From: Nitrospirota bacterium
GTDB taxonomy: Bacteria; Nitrospirota; Thermodesulfovibrionia; Thermodesulfovibrionales; JdFR-88
NCBI GenBank assembly: GCA_021789735.1
Contig: JAJYJB010000035.1
Coordinates: 1-25,823 of the forward strand
Direction: 5' to 3'
DNA length: 25,823 nt
Shown: piece after piece, positions 23,132 through 25,823 of the stretch
How the letters are laid out: every line of letters begins with the position of its first letter
Position numbering within the stretch: position 1 is the stretch's first letter
Translations under genes and position numbers: made by a program
The notes under the pieces: generated by a model
The model's input: the letters and a program-made list of their open reading frames with translations, nothing else
The model's database searches: none
Told to the model about the DNA's origin: nothing

Positions 23132-24052
23132 ATGCTCAAAAAAAGCAAAAAAATATGGATGGACGGGAAGCTCGTTGACTGGGATGACGCAAAGGTCCAC
23201 GTCCTGACCCATTCCCTCCATTATGGGCTCGCCATCTTCGAGGGCATCCGCTGCTATGACACGGAAAAAGGCACGGCCGTTTTCAGGCTGGAGGAGCACG
23301 TCAACAGGTTTTTCGACTCCGCCCATATCTTCGGCATGAAGATACCCTTTACCCGCCGGGAGATCGCCGATGCGATTATAAAAACGGTGAAGTCAAGCGG
23401 GCTCAGGGAGTGTTACATAAGGCCGCTTGCCTATTATGGGTACGGCGTGATGGGCGTTTCCCCTGCCGGCGCGCCGGTGAACGTGGTCATCGCGGTCTGG
23501 CCCTGGGGGGCTTACCTTGGAGAGGACGGCCTTAAAAACGGCATACGCGCCAAGACATCCTCTTTCATAAGGGGCCACGTGAACTCGAACATGTCCATGG
23601 CCAAGGTCAGCGGCTATTACGTGAACTCGCAGCTTGCCAAACAGGAGGCCCTCATGCTCGGGTACGAAGAGGCGATCCTGCTGGACACCGAGGGTTACGT
23701 TTCCGAGGCGACCGGGGCCAACATATTTATTGTGCGCGGCGGAGTGATAAAGACGACCCCTCTTACTTCCATACTCGAGGGCATCACGCGCGACACCGTG
23801 ATGGAGCTCGCCCGTGAGGCCGGGCTTACGGTCCGGGAGGAGCGCTTCACCAGGGACGAGATATACATAGCGCAGGAGGCGTTCCTTACGGGTACCGCTG
23901 CCGAGATCACCCCGATAAAGGAGCTGGACGGAAGGACGCTTGGTACGGGCAAGCCTGGCGAGATAACCAAAAAACTGCAGGAAATCTTCTTCTCCGCCGC
24001 AAAAGGCCAGAGCAAAAACAAAAAACACGCGCGCTGGCTCTCCTATATCTGA
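23132..24052 (+). CDS. ilvE: Branched-chain amino acid aminotransferase (class IV)
   Basis: A 306-residue PLP enzyme that catalyses the last step of valine, leucine and isoleucine synthesis (or the first of their breakdown). Class IV motifs are clear: [16 protein letters not shown] (27-42), [15 protein letters not shown], the PLP lysine Lys158 in [38 protein letters not shown], and [13 protein letters not shown], then [20 protein letters not shown]. The length matches IlvE. It follows argS by 67 bases and precedes tadA by 28 bases. Its own promoter lies immediately upstream. Confidence 0.95.
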   Translation: MLKKSKKIWMDGKLVDWDDAKVHVLTHSLHYGLAIFEGIRCYDTEKGTAVFRLEEHVNRFFDSAHIFGMKIPFTRREIADAIIKTVKSSGLRECYIRPLAYYGYGVMGVSPAGAPVNVVIAVWPWGAYLGEDGLKNGIRAKTSSFIRGHVNSNMSMAKVSGYYVNSQLAKQEALMLGYEEAILLDTEGYVSEATGANIFIVRGGVIKTTPLTSILEGITRDTVMELAREAGLTVREERFTRDEIYIAQEAFLTGTAAEITPIKELDGRTLGTGKPGEITKKLQEIFFSAAKGQSKNKKHARWLSYI

Positions 24053-24080
24053 ACAAAAGTTTTTTTAAAAAAATTGCGTC

Positions 24081-24560
24081 ATGACGGGTCTTTTTACAGG
24101 CAAAGAAAATCCGGATATTTCGCATTACATGATGCTTGCCCTTGAGGAGGCGAAAAAGGCCTGGGCCGCGGGGGACGTGCCCGTGGGCGCGGTGCTCGTT
24201 CTGGGCGGCGAGGTCCTGGCCTGCGCCCACAATATGCGCGAGCAGCAAAACGATCCGACCGCCCACGCGGAGATACTGGCCATGAGGGAAGGCGCAGGGA
24301 AGCTTGGCTCCTGGAGGCTTGAGGGGGCCGCGCTCTTTGTCACCAAGGAACCCTGTCCCATGTGCGCGGGGGCCATGGTGAACGCGAGGCTGGGCCGCCT
24401 GATATACGGCTGCAGGGACTCCAAGGGCGGGGCCGCCGGCAGCCTCTTTGACATACCCAGGGACGTCAGGCTCAATCACCGGGTGGAGGTGGTCTCCGGC
24501 GTGATGGAGGATGAATGCGTGCGGCTGCTCAAGGGTTTTTTTGCTGCGAAAAGAGGATAA
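24081..24560 (+). CDS. tadA: tRNA adenosine(34) deaminase
   Basis: A 159-residue zinc deaminase that converts adenosine 34 to inosine in tRNA-Arg(ACG). The active site is complete: His62-Ala-Glu64 in TAHAEILAM and Cys92/Cys95 in EPCPMCAGAM. DVPVGAVLV and LIYGCRDSKGGAAGSLFDI are typical of TadA, and the GS-L segment is a usual mark of TadA versus other cytidine deaminase relatives. ATG 24081 adds 16 residues before the deaminase fold; ATG 24129 would give a shorter, more canonical start. No clear ribosome site precedes either. It is 28 bases after ilvE and probably cotranscribed. Confidence 0.95.
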   Translation: MTGLFTGKENPDISHYMMLALEEAKKAWAAGDVPVGAVLVLGGEVLACAHNMREQQNDPTAHAEILAMREGAGKLGSWRLEGAALFVTKEPCPMCAGAMVNARLGRLIYGCRDSKGGAAGSLFDIPRDVRLNHRVEVVSGVMEDECVRLLKGFFAAKRG

Positions 24561-24565
24561 GACTC

Positions 24566-24574
24566 TGCTATAAT
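24566..24574 (+). promoter_or_regulatory. Extended -10 promoter before tRNA-Ser
   Basis: TGCTATAAT is a perfect extended -10 (TGnTATAAT), six bases after the tadA stop. No -35 box is needed for such promoters and none is obvious. Transcription would start near 24581, about 79 bases before the mature tRNA. The stretch between (24581-24659) has no credible gene; a weak CTGCG/CGCAG pairing followed by six Ts is present. Confidence 0.5.
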
Positions 24575-24659
24575 TACTGATTGCGGGAGGCAAAAAAGGC
24601 GGGACTGCGCACTGCATCCTGCCTGCCGTTCGCAGCCAGTTTTTTCTGCTTCCTGAAAT

Positions 24660-24749
24660 GGAGAGGTGCCGGAGCGGTTGAACGGGGCGGTCTCGAAAAC
24701 CGTTGTGGGGGCGACTCCACCCAGGGTTCGAATCCCTGCCTCTCCGCCA
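24660..24749 (+). tRNA. tRNA-Ser (anticodon CGA)
   Basis: A 90-base tRNA with encoded CCA. The acceptor stem GGAGAGG (24660-24666) pairs with CCTCTCC (24739-24745), followed by discriminator G and CCA. The anticodon stem closes loop CTCGAAA, placing anticodon CGA at 24694-24696, which reads UCG. A long variable arm (GTGGGGGCGACTCCAC) identifies a class II serine tRNA, and the T arm CAGGG-TTCGAAT-CCCTG is canonical. Confidence 0.97.
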
Positions 24750-24812
24750 TAAATCAAGGGGTTACGTCCTGCCGGTAGAATCATTTCGCATCCCTTTTAA
24801 GAGATCAAGGAC

Positions 24813-25025
24813 ATGGCAGCGCTCATCGACCTGCTAAAGACCTCTCATGTAGGCCGCCTTGGCACCATCGGCCCGGACGGCTGCACCATGATGAAGCCAC
24901 TTGATTTTGCATTCACAGGGCAAAGGCTTTATTTTCATACAGCAAGGCCTGGGGAGAAAATGGAAGATATCAAACCTCACAAACCAGGTCCTCCAGCGGC
25001 GCGGGCTTTTGGACCTGAAAAATAG
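24813..25025 (+). pseudogene. Truncated pyridoxamine 5'-phosphate oxidase-like protein
   Basis: A 70-codon frame whose first 54 residues (LLKTSHVGRLGTIGPDG, MMKPLDFAF, LYFHTARPGEKMEDIK) match the N-terminal beta strands of the flavin-binding PNPOx-like split-barrel family, whose members are usually around 150 residues. After EDIK at about 24973 the match stops: the tail is Pro/Ala-rich and unlike the family, and the frame ends at 25025. The rest of the split barrel is not found in the other frames before the kinase gene, so this is probably the remnant of a gene cut by a deletion or rearrangement. It lies 63 bases downstream of tRNA-Ser. A short functional protein is a less likely alternative. 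Confidence 0.6.
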
Positions 25026-25027
25026 TT

Positions 25028-25823
25028 TTATTTTTTAGGCATTGTGAATGAGAATGTTGAACCATCTGCCTGGGCGGAGTCTGCCCATATTTTCCCGCCA
25101 TGCCTCTCTACAATCTTTCTGCAGATGGAAAGGCCGAGGCCGGTGCCTCGGTAATCGGTTTCAGTATGGAGCCGTTTGAGAGGCTCGAAGATGCTCTCCA
25201 GGGCCTCCTGTCTTATCCCGATGCCATTGTCCTTGACGCTGAATATCCATTCATCGCTCCGCGATTCGGCCGAGATCAATATAACAGGCTGGATGCCGGC
25301 TCTCCTGTATTTTATGGCGTTGCTTATCAAATTTTGAAACAGCTGAACAAGCTGGGCGGGGTCCCCATTCAGGACAGGAAGGGTCCTGACATCGATGCGG
25401 GCCCGGCTTTCCGCTATGTCAGCGGTGAGGTTAGAGAGCGTCTGTTTGAGGACAACATTGCAGTCCACCGGAGAAAAGTTTCTCTCCGGCACATCAATCC
25501 TGGCCAAATCCAGCAGACTTGAAACAAGCTGGTCCATCCTTTTTATGCCGGCCCTGGCGGCGAATATGTATTCGTGCGCCTTTTCGTCCAGCACGGCGCC
25601 ATACTTGCGTTCAAGCAGGGAAAGGTAACTCCCTACCGTGTTAAGCGGCGATCGCAAATCATGCGCGGCAATCCTGGCAAATTGAAAAAGGTCCGCGTTG
25701 GACCGCACCAGTTCCATCTTTCCGCGCTCAAGTCCTTCCTTGGCGCGAGACAATTCCAGAATCAGCCCATCGCGTTTCTCCAATGAGGCCTTCAACTCTG
25801 ACAGTAACACGGTGATGATTGTG
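25028..25823 (-). CDS. Sensor histidine kinase, C-terminal part (5' end outside window)
   Basis: The frame is open through the window end, so the N-terminal sensor part is not visible; a GTG at 25810 is only an internal codon or a weak alternative start. A coiled-coil linker (ELKASLEKRDGLILELSRAKEGLERGK) leads into a HisKA domain with the phospho-accepting histidine in FARIAAHDLRSPLNTV. The ATPase domain has the N box NLISNAIKYR, G1 VKDNGIGI, an F-box-like IFEPLKRLH and G2 GTGLGLSI, so it should be catalytically competent. The HisKA type resembles phytochrome-like and PAS-containing kinases. It presumably autophosphorylates and passes phosphate to a response regulator not in view. Its stop is two bases from the end of the truncated oxidase-like frame. 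Confidence 0.9.
   Translation of the reverse strand, partial: TIITVLLSELKASLEKRDGLILELSRAKEGLERGKMELVRSNADLFQFARIAAHDLRSPLNTVGSYLSLLERKYGAVLDEKAHEYIFAARAGIKRMDQLVSSLLDLARIDVPERNFSPVDCNVVLKQTLSNLTADIAESRARIDVRTLPVLNGDPAQLVQLFQNLISNAIKYRRAGIQPVILISAESRSDEWIFSVKDNGIGIRQEALESIFEPLKRLHTETDYRGTGLGLSICRKIVERHGGKIWADSAQADGSTFSFTMPKK

Noticed and set aside
24581..24778. A 65-residue frame spanning the tRNA
   Set aside because: It runs through a canonical tRNA-Ser and has no family resemblance.

Overview
The window is a stretch of a Gram-negative bacterial chromosome with moderately high GC. Lipoproteins, an O-antigen-type polymerase and a LysM L,D-transpeptidase show the Gram-negative envelope. Heavy use of AGG (Arg) and ATA (Ile), a monocluster 4Fe-4S ferredoxin and the gene mix recall Nitrospirota or Desulfobacterota (deltaproteobacterial) anaerobes. 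That placement is an inference from style, not a demonstrated assignment.

Bases 1-15276 are one co-directional (+) surface-polysaccharide locus, mostly with overlapping or nearly touching genes. In order: a 5'-truncated glycosyltransferase family 2 / polysaccharide deacetylase fusion, a SAM methyltransferase, two GT4 glycosyltransferases, a UDP-GlcNAc 2-epimerase (WecB type), an O-antigen polymerase/ligase-like membrane protein, a third GT4 enzyme, a UDP-sulfoquinovose synthase (SqdB/SQD1 type), a membrane GT2, a DegT-family sugar aminotransferase, a short gap with a possible 56-residue ORF, a PglC/WcaJ-type phosphoglycosyl transferase, and a WbpM/CapD-type UDP-sugar 4,6-dehydratase. The locus can plausibly make a repeat unit started by the phosphoglycosyl transferase, with 4-amino-4,6-dideoxy sugar, ManNAc-type sugar and possibly sulfoquinovose, joined by the polymerase. 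No flippase or chain-length regulator is visible; they may lie upstream.

Bases 15248-20336 are small, mixed transcription units: a NUDIX hydrolase behind a secreted histidine-rich protein (- strand), a UMF1-type MFS transporter, a ferredoxin, a TPR lipoprotein, a small zinc-ribbon protein (-), UbiX flavin prenyltransferase (-), and an alanine-rich coiled-coil lipoprotein that resembles an elongated Braun lipoprotein with a C-terminal lysine. That gene converges on an ErfK/YbiS-type L,D-transpeptidase (20365-21306, -), the enzyme class that ties Braun lipoprotein to peptidoglycan. Together they look like an outer-membrane tethering module.

Bases 21397-24749 are housekeeping genes: argS, a branched-chain aminotransferase, tadA, and a tRNA-Ser(CGA). 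Right of the tRNA lie a truncated pyridoxamine-phosphate-oxidase-like gene and the 3' part of a sensor histidine kinase (-) that runs off the window.

A recurring regulatory pattern is that several unit-leading genes (ferredoxin, zinc-ribbon, L,D-transpeptidase, argS, aminotransferase) have a -10-like hexamer 6-9 bases before the start codon and no usable Shine-Dalgarno site, suggesting leaderless or near-leaderless mRNAs, whereas many operon-internal and lipoprotein genes have strong GGAGG-type sites. No CRISPR array, insertion sequence or phage gene was seen, and no gene-free stretch exceeds 300 bases.
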